NCBI GenBank assembly: GCA_028688905.1
Contig: JAQTXH010000001.1
Span: forward strand, 792,156-856,155
DNA length: 64,000 bases
Source: Acidiphilium sp.
GTDB lineage: Bacteria; Pseudomonadota; Alphaproteobacteria; Acetobacterales; Acetobacteraceae
Direction of reading: 5' to 3'
This document shows, in pieces, positions 27,838-37,038 of this stretch; position 1 is the stretch's first letter; every line of letters starts with the position of its first letter. Made by a program: the position numbers and the translations under genes. Under the pieces are notes generated by a model that searched no databases, had not been told where the DNA came from, and saw nothing but the letters and a program-made list of their open reading frames with translations.

Positions 27838-28479
27838 CTAAGCCTCGTCGATCCAACGCGAGAACTGTTTAAAATCGACAGCCCCCTCGCGTTTACGCCC
27901 ATTTATGATGAAGCTGGGCGTGGCATCGATATGGAATTGTTTTTCGCCAATGTTCAATTCGTTCAGGATGAATGTTTCAAGCTTCTTGTTCGCAAGCGCG
28001 GCGTCGAACGATGCGCGATCCATGCCCGCCAGGGCGGCATAGCGGAACAGAGCGTTGGCATAATCCTGTTGGGTTTTCAGGTTGGGGGCGTAGGCCCATT
28101 GATCCTGGGTGCGGAACAATTCCGAGATGAACGGAAAATACTCGTGGGCTGGCAGGCTGCGCGCGACCTGGGCTGCCATGAGAGCATCTTTGTTGAGGGG
28201 AAAGTCTTTGAAAACATAGTAAATTTTGTCTGTTTTGACAAATTTTTGAATAATATCCGGCAGAACCTTCATGCCGAACTCCGCGCAATGCGGACAGTTC
28301 ATCGAAAAATATTCGTGGACGGTGACTGGGGCACTTGGTGAGCCAAGACCGCGGACACCGTAGGGCGAATCGCTGGCAGGAGCCGGGGCTGAGTTGGCGG
28401 CGCGGGCTGCCCGTGACGTGCTTAACCCTGCCGCCAAACTGGCGCTGCCAACAAGTTGTAGAAGTGTACGACGATCCAT
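27838..28479 (-). CDS. DsbA-family thiol oxidoreductase
   Basis: A 213-residue periplasmic thioredoxin-fold protein. The N-terminus DRRTLLQLVGSASLAAGLS is a signal peptide with paired arginines that could be Tat-type. The active site is NCPHC with Cys62 and Cys65, and the C-terminal TPSFIINGRKREGAVDF contains the cis-proline loop. It probably oxidises or isomerises exported cysteine proteins. Start 28479 is chosen because the signal peptide begins there. smc follows 7 bp later. Confidence 0.9.
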   Translation of the reverse strand: MDRRTLLQLVGSASLAAGLSTSRAARAANSAPAPASDSPYGVRGLGSPSAPVTVHEYFSMNCPHCAEFGMKVLPDIIQKFVKTDKIYYVFKDFPLNKDALMAAQVARSLPAHEYFPFISELFRTQDQWAYAPNLKTQQDYANALFRYAALAGMDRASFDAALANKKLETFILNELNIGEKQFHIDATPSFIINGRKREGAVDFKQFSRWIDEA

Positions 28480-28720
28480 GCGCGATTTGATCCCAATTAT
28501 GGTGTATTGAAAACGGAGCGTCGCGTCGAGACAAATTGCCTGGCGCGACTCGGTCAGCGGGTCAACATGGGATGTGTCATATCCTAAGGATTGGACCCTG
28601 ACGAGATCGGTTTCCTGCCTCGACAATAGTTGATCGGAGATCGGTGCCACGCGGGTGGCGGTTGAGTTGACCAATGCCGTCATGGTTTGCGAGGCGCGCA
28701 GCCTCGGCTATACGAACGCG

Positions 28721-29236
28721 ATGAACCTTAAAGACCACATCCGGGGTGTGCCGGACTTTCCGAAGCCGGGCGTTCTTTTCTACGATATTTCCACACTGTT
28801 GCGGAATGCCGACGCTTGGCAGGTGGCGATGGGCAGGCTCGCGAAAGTGGTGCGCGCACACCACCCGGACGTGCTGGCAGGCATTGAAAGCCGTGGCTTT
28901 TTACTGGCGGCACCGCTCGCGCTCAAGCTTGGCTGCGGATTCATCATGCTGCGCAAGCGTGGCAAATTGCCGGGAGCGACCGTCGGACTCGACTACGATC
29001 TGGAATATGGCACCGACCGGATCGAAATTCAGGCAGACGCGGTGCAGCCCGGCCAGCGTGTTGTGGTGGTTGATGATTTGCTGGCGACCGGCGGCACCAT
29101 GGCGGCGGGTATCGCTTTGCTGAAAAGCGTGAAGGCGGAGGTTCCTGCGGTGGTCGCGTTGATCGAACTTACGTTCCTCAAGGGGCGGGATCGGCTCGAC
29201 GCGCCATTCGAATCGCTTATTCAGTACGATCAGTAA
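28721..29236 (+). CDS. apt: adenine phosphoribosyltransferase
   Basis: It salvages adenine to AMP using PRPP. The 171-residue protein begins [17 protein letters not shown] as in the family, and has [15 protein letters not shown] and the PRPP loop [14 protein letters not shown]. The frame is open 22 codons upstream but those do not fit. The following gene starts immediately after its stop codon. The 28480-28720 spacer must hold divergent promoters for apt and the DsbA-like gene. Confidence 0.95.
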   Translation: MNLKDHIRGVPDFPKPGVLFYDISTLLRNADAWQVAMGRLAKVVRAHHPDVLAGIESRGFLLAAPLALKLGCGFIMLRKRGKLPGATVGLDYDLEYGTDRIEIQADAVQPGQRVVVVDDLLATGGTMAAGIALLKSVKAEVPAVVALIELTFLKGRDRLDAPFESLIQYDQ

Positions 29237-30319
29237 ATGCCGATCCGGCGCGTCCTGATGCGGCGGCGCATGTTCATTCAAGGATGCGGCGTGGGTGCCA
29301 CGTTGCTGCGATCCGGGCTGGCGGCGACACCCATGGTGATTGCCGATCCGTCCGATGTCAGCGCTAGTGTCTATGATATTTTGGTTTGCGGTCCCCACGG
29401 AGGGCGAACCGATCGCTGGGCGCGCGCGGTGGCGCAGGGCATGGGAGCGAAATTGTCGGCACGGCAACCGATTTTGCTGCACAGCGTGGGTGGGCAGGAC
29501 GGCGTGACCGGTGCCAACCGGCTACAGACCACGGTTATCCCTGATGGCCAGACGGCGGCGATGTTGCCGAGCGAGGCGGTGATCGCATTTCTGACCGGTG
29601 ATCCCCGGGTGCATTTTCAACCCGGAGAGTGGATTCCGGTCATGGCAGGGCTGAATGCGGCGGTGCTGATCGTGCGCGGCGGATTGCAGCGACTTGCTGA
29701 TCCTGCCCCGATACGGCTGGCGGCGGCATCGCCGGAAAGTCCTGATCTGGCTGCGCTGCTGGCGTTTCAACGTCTTGGTGTCGCGACAGCACCAGTTTTT
29801 GGTCTGCGCGGTGCGGCGGCGGTGGCACGTGCCTTCGCTGATGGCGAGGCCGATGCGGTTTTGCTGACCGGCGAGGAGGTGCCAGCCGATGCGGCACCGC
29901 TGACGGCGGAGGGCGGTGTCGCGGTCGGGACTCTGGGTGTGGTTGATGAGCAGAATCAAATGGTAGCGGACCCCCTGTTCCCGGCGTTGCCGACTGTGCA
30001 TGCGATTGCAGCCGATCGGGGGGCAACGCCATTGTCGCGGCCGTTGGAGGCGGCGTACCGGGCGGTGGCGGCGGCAAGCCGAATTGATTTCATGCTCGTG
30101 CTGCCGCATCTGACAACACCAGGGACCGTGGCGATGTGGCGGCAGGCGGCGGTCGGCGCGGTTGCGACGCCGGCATTGCAAGCGGCGGCGGCGGCGAGCG
30201 CCATAGATCTGACGGCGACAGGCGCGGCCTTGGCGGCCGCGCCGTTTGATGTGCCGGCGGACGGATTGCTCGCGTTGCGGCAATTTTTGTTCCAACATTT
30301 CGGATGGCGGCCATCCTAA
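29237..30319 (+). CDS. orphan Bug/TctC-like solute-binding protein
   Basis: A 360-residue exported protein with an N-terminal signal sequence after MRRRMFIQGCGVGATLL. The body, with VGGQDGVTGANRLQ, MLPSEAVIAFLTG and PGEWIPVMAGLNAAVLIVRGG, follows the layout of tripartite tricarboxylate transporter binding proteins, though it is divergent and Ala-rich. No transporter membrane genes are adjacent. It abuts apt with no gap and no obvious ribosome site; starts at 29258 or 29270 are also possible. Ligand unknown. Confidence 0.6.
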   Translation: MPIRRVLMRRRMFIQGCGVGATLLRSGLAATPMVIADPSDVSASVYDILVCGPHGGRTDRWARAVAQGMGAKLSARQPILLHSVGGQDGVTGANRLQTTVIPDGQTAAMLPSEAVIAFLTGDPRVHFQPGEWIPVMAGLNAAVLIVRGGLQRLADPAPIRLAAASPESPDLAALLAFQRLGVATAPVFGLRGAAAVARAFADGEADAVLLTGEEVPADAAPLTAEGGVAVGTLGVVDEQNQMVADPLFPALPTVHAIAADRGATPLSRPLEAAYRAVAAASRIDFMLVLPHLTTPGTVAMWRQAAVGAVATPALQAAAAASAIDLTATGAALAAAPFDVPADGLLALRQFLFQHFGWRPS

Positions 30320-30363
30320 CTCCTCATCAACGCGGCGTCTCTGCCGCGAGAGCGGTTTGCTGA

Positions 30364-31767
30364 ATGGCCCGGACGATCACCCGATTCGTTTGCACGGCTT
30401 GCGGTGCCGCCGCTCCCAAATGGGGCGGTCGCTGCGAGGCGTGCGGCGCGTGGAACACTTTGGAAGCAGAGACGCCGTCCCCCGGTAGTGGGCCGCGCCG
30501 AGCCGGACGCGCGGCGGGTCGTGGGGTGGAGTTTGTGGGTCTGGCGGGTGAGACCCCGTTGCCGGACCGAATTCCGGTGGGGATCGCCGAATTCGACCGG
30601 GTGTTGGGCGGGGGTATGGTACCGGCTTCGGCCATTCTGGTGGGCGGCGATCCGGGAATCGGCAAATCGACCTTGCTGCTACAGGCCGCCGCGCGTCTGG
30701 CGGGTGCTGGCAAACGCGTGCTGTATATATCGGGCGAAGAATCCGTCGCGCAAATCCGGTTGCGCGCCGAGCGGCTTGGGTTGCGCGGTGCCGCGGTGAG
30801 TCTGGCTTCGGCCACGGTCCTGGCCGATATTCTCGCGGCGCTTGAGGCGGAAAAGGATGCCAACCTCGTTGTAATCGACAGTATTCAGACAATTTGGGAC
30901 GAGACGATCGAGGCGGCACCTGGAACCGTCACCCAGGTGCGCTCGAACGCGTTCGCCCTGATCAGGGCGGCCAAGACGCAGGGGTTTGCCTTGATGCTGG
31001 TGGGGCACGTTACCAAAGAGGGTGCGCTCGCCGGACCACGGGTGATGGAGCATATGGTTGACGTCGTGCTGCATTTCGAAGGGGATCGGGGCCACCAGTT
31101 CCGGATTTTGCGGGGGGCAAAAAATCGCTACGGTGCCACCGATGAGATCGGCGTGTTCGAAATGACCGGGCAGGGGCTTGCCGAGGTTGCCAATCCATCG
31201 GCTTTGTTTCTGGCGGAGCGGCACGGTAACGTGGCCGGCAGCGCGGTGTTTGCCGGGCTTGAGGGTTCGCGCCCGGTGCTGATGGAGGTGCAGGCCCTAC
31301 TCGCGTCCAATCCTGGCGGATCGGCGCGGCGGTCGGTGATCGGTTGGGATTCCGGGCGGTTGTCGATGCTGCTGGCGGTGCTCGATTCGCGCTGCGGTGT
31401 GAAACTCGCCGGCCATGATGTTTACCTGAATATCGCCGGCGGCTTGCGGGTTTCGGAGCCGGCGGCTGATCTGGCGGTGGCGGCGGCACTGATATCGGCG
31501 GCAACGGGGGTTCCAACCGATCCGGAGACGGTATTTTTTGGCGAAATCGGACTTTCGGGGGAGTTGCGGCAGGTTTCGCAGGCAGATCTGCGCCTGAAGG
31601 AAGCCGCCAAACTGGGCTTTGGTCGGGCGACGTTGCCGCGCCGTGTTGCTGGCGGCAATCGCCGGGCGGTGGCACCGGAAGGGATCAAACTTGATGAATA
31701 TGGTCATTTGAGCGATCTGGTTGCCGCGACAGCGGGACGCGCATCGGATCGGGGAGACGCGAAATGA
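30364..31767 (+). CDS. radA: DNA repair protein RadA
   Basis: A RecA-like ATPase that processes recombination intermediates. A C4 zinc finger (Cys10, 13, 24, 27) starts the 467-residue protein, Walker A GGDPGIGKS is at 94-102, the RadA-specific motif is KNRYG at 253-257 (usually KNRFG), and a Lon-like C-terminal domain completes it. It is coupled to the CvpA-family gene by a 4-bp overlap. Confidence 0.96.
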   Translation: MARTITRFVCTACGAAAPKWGGRCEACGAWNTLEAETPSPGSGPRRAGRAAGRGVEFVGLAGETPLPDRIPVGIAEFDRVLGGGMVPASAILVGGDPGIGKSTLLLQAAARLAGAGKRVLYISGEESVAQIRLRAERLGLRGAAVSLASATVLADILAALEAEKDANLVVIDSIQTIWDETIEAAPGTVTQVRSNAFALIRAAKTQGFALMLVGHVTKEGALAGPRVMEHMVDVVLHFEGDRGHQFRILRGAKNRYGATDEIGVFEMTGQGLAEVANPSALFLAERHGNVAGSAVFAGLEGSRPVLMEVQALLASNPGGSARRSVIGWDSGRLSMLLAVLDSRCGVKLAGHDVYLNIAGGLRVSEPAADLAVAAALISAATGVPTDPETVFFGEIGLSGELRQVSQADLRLKEAAKLGFGRATLPRRVAGGNRRAVAPEGIKLDEYGHLSDLVAATAGRASDRGDAK

Positions 31768-32309
31768 CATGGGTTGATGCCGCCGCACTGGGTATTGTCG
31801 TGCTCTCTGGCCTGTTGGCGCTGGCGCGGGGCTTGGTCCGCGAGGTATTGGGCGTCGGGGCATGGATTGGTGCCGGGTTGGCCGCGTTCGCATACTATCC
31901 GGCTGTGGAAACGCAGCTTGCGGGGATTATCCACCAGCCTAAATTGATTCTGCCGCTCTCGATCGGGTTGATTTTTGTGGTGGTCCTCGTCGTGTTGTCG
32001 ATCATCAGTTCGTGGCTAGGATCGATGGTTCGTGAGTCGGTCCTTTCGGGACTTGACCGCACATTGGGCTTCGCGTTCGGGCTGGTACGCGGCGCAGTGA
32101 TTGTTTGTTTGCTCTATATTGCGATGTCGATTTTCCTGCAGCCGCCGGAATGGCCGGCCAGCGTGACCGACGCAAAGTTTCTTCCGTATGCGGAGACCGG
32201 TTCAAAATTTCTGGTGGGGCTTCTACCAGTGGCGTATCAACCACATATCGATCCGGTTGCAGGCGCGAAATCCCAGCCGCCGGCGGCGGGCAGCGGCAAC
32301 AGCCCGTAA
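31764..32309 (+). CDS. CvpA family membrane protein
   Basis: A 181-residue inner-membrane protein with about four membrane helices in the first 125 residues (for example VDAAALGIVVLSGLLALARGLVR) and a Pro/Ala-rich tail. CvpA proteins are named for colicin V production and are commonly next to purF, as here. The molecular role is not settled. The start overlaps radA by 4 bp. Confidence 0.87.
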   Translation: MTWVDAAALGIVVLSGLLALARGLVREVLGVGAWIGAGLAAFAYYPAVETQLAGIIHQPKLILPLSIGLIFVVVLVVLSIISSWLGSMVRESVLSGLDRTLGFAFGLVRGAVIVCLLYIAMSIFLQPPEWPASVTDAKFLPYAETGSKFLVGLLPVAYQPHIDPVAGAKSQPPAAGSGNSP

Positions 32310-32367
32310 CGGTCTTTTACCTCTGCCATGTGCGCGCATTCTCGACACGGGGGAGCAGGCAGTTTAG

Positions 32368-33882
32368 ATGACAGACTTAAGTCGCAAAGGATGTAGCGGT
32401 GTGACCCGACCGATGATTTCGACCACCGCCTTTGACGATGACAAATTCCATGAAGAGTGTGGCGTCATCGGGGCGTGGAACGTGACCGACGCGGCTGCGA
32501 TCACCGCACTGGGTCTGCATGCCCTCCAACATCGCGGGCAGGAGGCAACCGGCATCGTGACCCATGACGGTGTGCGGTTCCACGCGCATAAAGGTATCGG
32601 GCTGGTCGGCGATAATTACAGCGATACCAAGGTGATGGCTGGGCTGCCGGGTACAAGAGCGGTGGGGCACAACCGATACGCGACGACAGGTGCCACGCTG
32701 ATCCGCAATGTCCAGCCGTTGTTTGCTGAATTCGAATTTGGTGGATTTGCGGTCGGCCACAACGGCAACCTAACCAACGCCCATACGCTGAAGCGGGCGC
32801 TGGTGCGGCGGGGCTGCCTGTTTCAATCGACCACTGATTCCGAAGTGTTCGTGCATCTTATCGCGATCAGCCTCTATGCGACCGTGCTGGACCGGTTGAT
32901 CGATGCGCTAAAGCAGGTTACCGGGGCCTATTCGCTGGTTGCATTGACCAATGACCTGTTGATTGGCGTGCGCGATCCGCTGGGGGTTCGCCCGCTGATT
33001 TTAGGTCAGACCAACGGTGCCGATGGAACCGGTCCGGGATGGGTACTCGCGTCGGAGAGTTGCGCACTCGAAATGGTGGGGGCGGAATTTGTCCGTGACA
33101 TAGAGCCGGGGGAGATTGTGGCGATCGACCGCAGCGGTGTTCGCAGCATCAAGCCGTTTGGGCCGCATAAGCCCCGGTTTTGCGTGTTTGAATATATTTA
33201 TTTTTCGCGGCCCGACTCGGTGCTCGAAGGGCATTCCGTGTATGCGGCGCGCAAGCGGATTGGGGAAGAACTGGCGCGCGAGTCGCCGGTGGACGCGGAT
33301 ATGATTGTGCCGGTGCCAGATTCCGGTGTGCCGGCGGCGATGGGCTACGCCAATCAGAGCGGGATTCCCTTCGAACTGGGGATTATCCGCAATCACTATG
33401 TCGGCCGAACCTTCATCGAACCGTCGGATCAGATCCGCCATTTAGGGGTTCGGCTGAAGCATTCGGCAAACCGGGCCGCTCTGGAAGGACGCCGGGTTAT
33501 TCTGGTCGATGATTCGATCGTGCGGGGTACGACGTCGAAAAAGATCGTGGAGATGGTACGAGGCGCGGGGGCACGCGAGGTCCATATGCGGATTTCGTCG
33601 CCACCGACGACGCATTCGTGTTTTTACGGGATCGATACGCCCGAACGCGGCAAACTTTTGGCAGCCCGCAACAGTGTGGCCGAGATGGCGACGCTGATCG
33701 GCGTCGATAGTCTGGCTTTCATTTCGATGGATGGTTTGTATCGCGCCCTTGGTCAACCTGGGCGCGACCCCGCGGAGCCGGCGTTTTGCGACGCCTGTTT
33801 CAGCGGCGACTACCCGATTGCGTTGACCGACCATGCCGAGCCGCGCGAAGCGCAATTATCGTTGCTGGCGGAACTGGCCTGA
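32368..33882 (+). CDS. purF: amidophosphoribosyltransferase
   Basis: First enzyme of de novo purine synthesis, converting PRPP and glutamine to phosphoribosylamine. The N-terminal nucleophile is Cys31 in [12 protein letters not shown], preceded by a propeptide that would need removal. The glutaminase domain runs to about residue 250 and the PRPP loop [14 protein letters not shown] is in the second half. An in-frame ATG at 32413 is a possible alternative start. It follows cvpA by 58 bp. Confidence 0.95.
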   Translation: MTDLSRKGCSGVTRPMISTTAFDDDKFHEECGVIGAWNVTDAAAITALGLHALQHRGQEATGIVTHDGVRFHAHKGIGLVGDNYSDTKVMAGLPGTRAVGHNRYATTGATLIRNVQPLFAEFEFGGFAVGHNGNLTNAHTLKRALVRRGCLFQSTTDSEVFVHLIAISLYATVLDRLIDALKQVTGAYSLVALTNDLLIGVRDPLGVRPLILGQTNGADGTGPGWVLASESCALEMVGAEFVRDIEPGEIVAIDRSGVRSIKPFGPHKPRFCVFEYIYFSRPDSVLEGHSVYAARKRIGEELARESPVDADMIVPVPDSGVPAAMGYANQSGIPFELGIIRNHYVGRTFIEPSDQIRHLGVRLKHSANRAALEGRRVILVDDSIVRGTTSKKIVEMVRGAGAREVHMRISSPPTTHSCFYGIDTPERGKLLAARNSVAEMATLIGVDSLAFISMDGLYRALGQPGRDPAEPAFCDACFSGDYPIALTDHAEPREAQLSLLAELA

Positions 33883-33952
33883 CCGTTCCCCGTTCACGAT
33901 TGGTTGCATGTTTACCCCTGCAAAACTGCGCACGCTGCGCTATATTCGAATA

Positions 33953-34603
33953 ATGTTCAACCTGACGAAATCGAAAATGCCTTCTGCGGTCGAGGCTTTG
34001 CCCGGTCGGGCGACTATGACTGCAGTACCCGAGTTTCATTACGTAAGCGGCGCGCGGATGGAAGAGCCCTATCCTCCGAACGCGGAGATTGCGTTATTTG
34101 GCATGGGCTGCTTTTGGGGTGCCGAGCGTAAATTCTGGCAGACCCGCGGCGTTCTCGTAACGTCTGTCGGATACGCTGGCGGATATACCCCTAATCCCAC
34201 CTATGAGGAGGTATGCTCAGGTCGTACCGGACACGCGGAAGTGGTTTTGGTCGTTTTCGACCCGGTGGCGATCGGCTACGATGCCCTGCTGAAAGTGTTT
34301 TGGGAAAACCATGATCCCACCCAGGGAATGCGCCAGGGCGGTGACGTGGGAACGCAGTACCGCTCCGCGATCTATACATTGAGTGACATTCAGCTTCAGG
34401 CGGCAAAATCTTCTCGCGCAGCTTACCAGAAGCGCTTGAGCGATGCGGGATTTGGCACGATCACAACCGAAATTATGCCGGCACCGCCCTATTTTTTTGC
34501 GGAGGCTTATCATCAGCAGTACTTGGCAAAAAACCCGAATGGGTACTGCGGCCTCGGTGGTCTTGGTGTGTCCTGTCCCGTAGGATTGGCAGCGGCGGTC
34601 TGA
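33953..34603 (+). CDS. msrA: peptide-methionine (S)-S-oxide reductase
   Basis: It repairs oxidised methionine in proteins. The 216-residue protein matches the long MsrA type, with an N-terminal segment ([14 protein letters not shown]) like that of E. coli, the catalytic Cys53 in [10 protein letters not shown], and C-terminal recycling cysteines in NGYCGLGG and VSCPVG. ATG 33953 is the start that gives this N-terminus; the open frame runs further into purF. Confidence 0.95.
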   Translation: MFNLTKSKMPSAVEALPGRATMTAVPEFHYVSGARMEEPYPPNAEIALFGMGCFWGAERKFWQTRGVLVTSVGYAGGYTPNPTYEEVCSGRTGHAEVVLVVFDPVAIGYDALLKVFWENHDPTQGMRQGGDVGTQYRSAIYTLSDIQLQAAKSSRAAYQKRLSDAGFGTITTEIMPAPPYFFAEAYHQQYLAKNPNGYCGLGGLGVSCPVGLAAAV

Positions 34604-34664
34604 CCTTGGAGCCGCCACGACGCCGATTGCGGTGTCGTGGCCGAATGGCTGTGGGGCCAAGGTC
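34602..34664. terminator. nested hairpin between convergent genes
   Basis: An outer stem GACCTTGG (34602-34609)/CCAAGGTC (34657-34664) encloses an 11-bp stem GCCACGACGCC (34614-34624)/GGTGTCGTGGC (34631-34641) that has a single G-T wobble. It sits exactly between the msrA stop and the DUF1150 gene stop on the other strand. There is no T-run on either side, so it may act as a bidirectional, mostly factor-dependent terminator or 3'-end stabiliser. Confidence 0.5.
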
Positions 34665-34682
34665 GTCAGGTACCGAGGACCC

Positions 34683-34946
34683 TCAGTGTACCGAGACGGG
34701 GGCCATTTCATTCTGAACAATCGCTGCGCGGGCAAGATTGCCATCGCTTGCGATCGCCATCGGGGTGCCATTGGCGGAGAATACGCCATATGCTGGGCCG
34801 TTAGGCGTCATGATCGGTCGGACATAAGCAATTTGCTCCAGGCCAAGTTCGGCCAGCTGCGCCTCGGTCATGTGGTGGGGATCGAAGAATGCACGGAGTG
34901 GAAAAGCGTCGGTCGAGCCATCGTGGGTCTTGACGTTCATTGTCAT
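34683..34946 (-). CDS. DUF1150 family protein
   Basis: An 87-residue acidic-neutral protein with the DUF1150 core LAELGLEQIAYVRPIMTPNGPAYGVFSANGTPMAIA. The family is confined largely to alphaproteobacteria and often follows Hsp20 genes, as here, with a 1-bp start/stop overlap. Function is unknown; a heat-shock link is inferred from the shared transcript. Confidence 0.85.
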   Translation of the reverse strand: MTMNVKTHDGSTDAFPLRAFFDPHHMTEAQLAELGLEQIAYVRPIMTPNGPAYGVFSANGTPMAIASDGNLARAAIVQNEMAPVSVH

Positions 34947-35446
34947 TACTCCTGTTGCCGATCGGGTTCGCAGATCCGCGTCGTCATGGCGTCGGCATCA
35001 AGCGATCGGGTCTGGCCGAAGCCGGTCTGGTTGGCGGCACCTTTCTTGATGGTGATCGTCTTGATTTTTGCCTCGGGCAAAGGACGAACAAGGTCGATAT
35101 GCAGCAAGCCATTGTCCAACCAAGCTCCTTTCACTTCGATACCCTCGGCCAGAACGAAAGCCCGCTGGAACTGCCGCGCCGCGATGCCCCGATGCAGAAA
35201 TATCCGGCCCTGGGTTTCGTCATTTTGACGGCCACGTATGACCAACTGGTTATCTTCCTGGGTTATCTGCAAATCATCCATGATAAAACCGGCGACAGCA
35301 ATGGTTATTCGCAGACTCGTGGTGCTGAGTTGTTCGATATTGTAAGGGGGGTAGCCCTCCGAAGAGGTTTTGGCGGCGCGTTCGATAATCTGTTCCAGGT
35401 GATCGAACCCGAGAAACAATGGTGAGGTAAATACTCTGGTCGACAT
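34946..35446 (-). CDS. Hsp20 family small heat shock protein
   Basis: A 166-residue alpha-crystallin-type holdase chaperone. The alpha-crystallin domain spans about residues 30-130, with YPPYNIEQLSTTSLRITIAVAGF at its start and the G-x-L motif NGLLHIDLVRPLPE near its end. A strong AAGGAGGAGG ribosome site precedes the ATG. A candidate sigma-32 promoter lies upstream at 35503-35531. Confidence 0.93.
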   Translation of the reverse strand: MSTRVFTSPLFLGFDHLEQIIERAAKTSSEGYPPYNIEQLSTTSLRITIAVAGFIMDDLQITQEDNQLVIRGRQNDETQGRIFLHRGIAARQFQRAFVLAEGIEVKGAWLDNGLLHIDLVRPLPEAKIKTITIKKGAANQTGFGQTRSLDADAMTTRICEPDRQQE

Positions 35447-35502
35447 AGCCTCCTCCTTTCGAGCGAGACATACGAAGCCCGGTTGGCACTTCGATTATGC
35501 AG

Positions 35503-35531
35503 AATTGGGCATATTTGACAGATTTTGCAAG
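35503..35531 (-). promoter_or_regulatory. candidate sigma-32 (RpoH) promoter for hsp20
   Basis: Read on the minus strand, CTTGCAA (35531-35525) and GCCCAATT (35510-35503) are separated by 14 bp, close to the RpoH consensus. The start of transcription would fall about 50 nt before the hsp20 ATG. It shares the 126-bp spacer with the divergent def promoter. Confidence 0.5.
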
Positions 35532-35572
35532 CGTCGATTGATCGCACGACGGCTCAGGGGTAAATCGCACAC

Positions 35573-36136
35573 ATGAATGAGGCGCATTTCCTGCTGCGGG
35601 ACGAAATTCCCGAAATTTTGATCGTGCCCGACAAGCGGTTGCGGCTGAAGGCGCGAAAGGTCGTTGCGACCGATCGGGAACATGTGGCGCGTCTAGTATC
35701 GGGCATGTTTGCCGCAATGTATAAGGCACCCGGCATAGGCCTGGCCGCGCCGCAAATTGGGGCGTCGCTCAGAGTGGTGGTTCTTGATCTGGTGCCCGGC
35801 GGCGAAGCGGCACCGATGGTGCTGATCAATCCCGAAATTACTAAGGCGAGCACCACGTTGGTAGCGCGTGAGGAAGGATGTTTGTCGCTGCCGGGACAAT
35901 ATGCCGAAGTGACGCGGCCGGCGGAAATTGCGGTGGGTTTCGAGGATCAGGACGGCAAGCGCCTCATGGTGGAAGCCGATGGGCTGCTTGCGGCGTGTAT
36001 TCAACACGAGATCGACCATCTGAATGGGGTGTTGTTTGTCGATCACCTGTCGGCGCTGAAGCGCAACATTTTGCTCCGCAAACTGGCCAAGGAACAGCGC
36101 GACAAACTCGGTACCAGCAAGCAACAAGCGCGCTGA
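35573..36136 (+). CDS. def: peptide deformylase
   Basis: It removes the N-formyl group from nascent proteins. The 187-residue metalloenzyme has the three motifs GIGLAAPQIG, EGCLSLPG (metal Cys) and HEIDH (two metal His and catalytic Glu). The stop and the fmt start share one base, and fmt-truA follow in the same run. Confidence 0.96.
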   Translation: MNEAHFLLRDEIPEILIVPDKRLRLKARKVVATDREHVARLVSGMFAAMYKAPGIGLAAPQIGASLRVVVLDLVPGGEAAPMVLINPEITKASTTLVAREEGCLSLPGQYAEVTRPAEIAVGFEDQDGKRLMVEADGLLAACIQHEIDHLNGVLFVDHLSALKRNILLRKLAKEQRDKLGTSKQQAR

Positions 36137-37038
36137 TGCGACTGGTGTTCATGGGGTCGCCAGAATTCGCCGTGCCGGCGTTGCGGGCGCTGTGCGCGAC
36201 GCGGCACGAGGTTGTCACGGTGTATTGCCAGTCTCCGAAGCCGGCAGGGCGAGGTCAGCGCCTGACCAAATGCGCGGTGCATGATGCGGCGGAGGCGCTC
36301 GGAATTCCGGTTCGCACCCCCCGGCGGTTGCGTGGGAACGCGCAGGAGCTGGATTATCTCAGGGTACTCAAACCAGACGTCGGTGTGGTGGTCGCGTATG
36401 GGCTTATTCTACCGCCAGAGGTTCTGGACGTGCCGCGACTCGGATGCCTGAACATCCATGCCAGTCTTTTGCCCCGATGGCGCGGTGCGGCACCGATCCA
36501 GGCGGCGATCCTGGCGGGCGATGCCGGGACGGGGGTGACAATCATGCGGATGGATGCCGGGCTTGATACCGGGCCGACGCTGCTTAGCGACACCGTGACG
36601 ATCGGCGCGGCCGACACGGCAGCGGTTTTGCATGACAGGTTATCGGCAATGGGCGCGCGGCTGATTTTGCGTGCGCTGGCAGGTGAGGGGCAGCTTCTGG
36701 TGCAAGCAGATGGTGGCACCTATGCACCAAAATTATCGAGGGCCGATGCCCTGATCGATTGGGCGATGCCGGCATCGGTGATCGAGCGCCGCGTTCGGGC
36801 TTTCACACCTTGGCCAGGCACCGAGACCCAGCTGAACGGCCAGGCGTTCAAAGTGATCGAGGCTGCGGTCGTGGATGGCGAGGGGGAGCCTGGCGTCGTG
36901 CTTGACGATCAACTGACGGTAGCCTGCGGCCAGGCGGCGCTCAGGCTGACGCGCGTGAAGCGTGCCGGTGGGGCCGCAATGGACAGTGCTGCGTTTTTGC
37001 GCGGCCACCCAGTGCCGCCAGGGACGCGGCTGGGGTGA
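36136..37038 (+). CDS. fmt: methionyl-tRNA formyltransferase
   Basis: It formylates Met-tRNA(fMet) from 10-formyl-THF, the counterpart of Def. The 300-residue protein begins MRLVFMGSPEFAVPALRAL, and the conserved folate-binding region LNIHASLLPRWRGAAPIQ with the catalytic His is central. Start 36136 fits the family; the frame is open into def. It overlaps truA by 4 bp. Confidence 0.96.
   Translation: MRLVFMGSPEFAVPALRALCATRHEVVTVYCQSPKPAGRGQRLTKCAVHDAAEALGIPVRTPRRLRGNAQELDYLRVLKPDVGVVVAYGLILPPEVLDVPRLGCLNIHASLLPRWRGAAPIQAAILAGDAGTGVTIMRMDAGLDTGPTLLSDTVTIGAADTAAVLHDRLSAMGARLILRALAGEGQLLVQADGGTYAPKLSRADALIDWAMPASVIERRVRAFTPWPGTETQLNGQAFKVIEAAVVDGEGEPGVVLDDQLTVACGQAALRLTRVKRAGGAAMDSAAFLRGHPVPPGTRLG

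Noticed and set aside
25398-27872. Two long plus-strand frames opposite smc
   Set aside because: Both are antisense to the coiled-coil part of smc and contain no recognisable motif.
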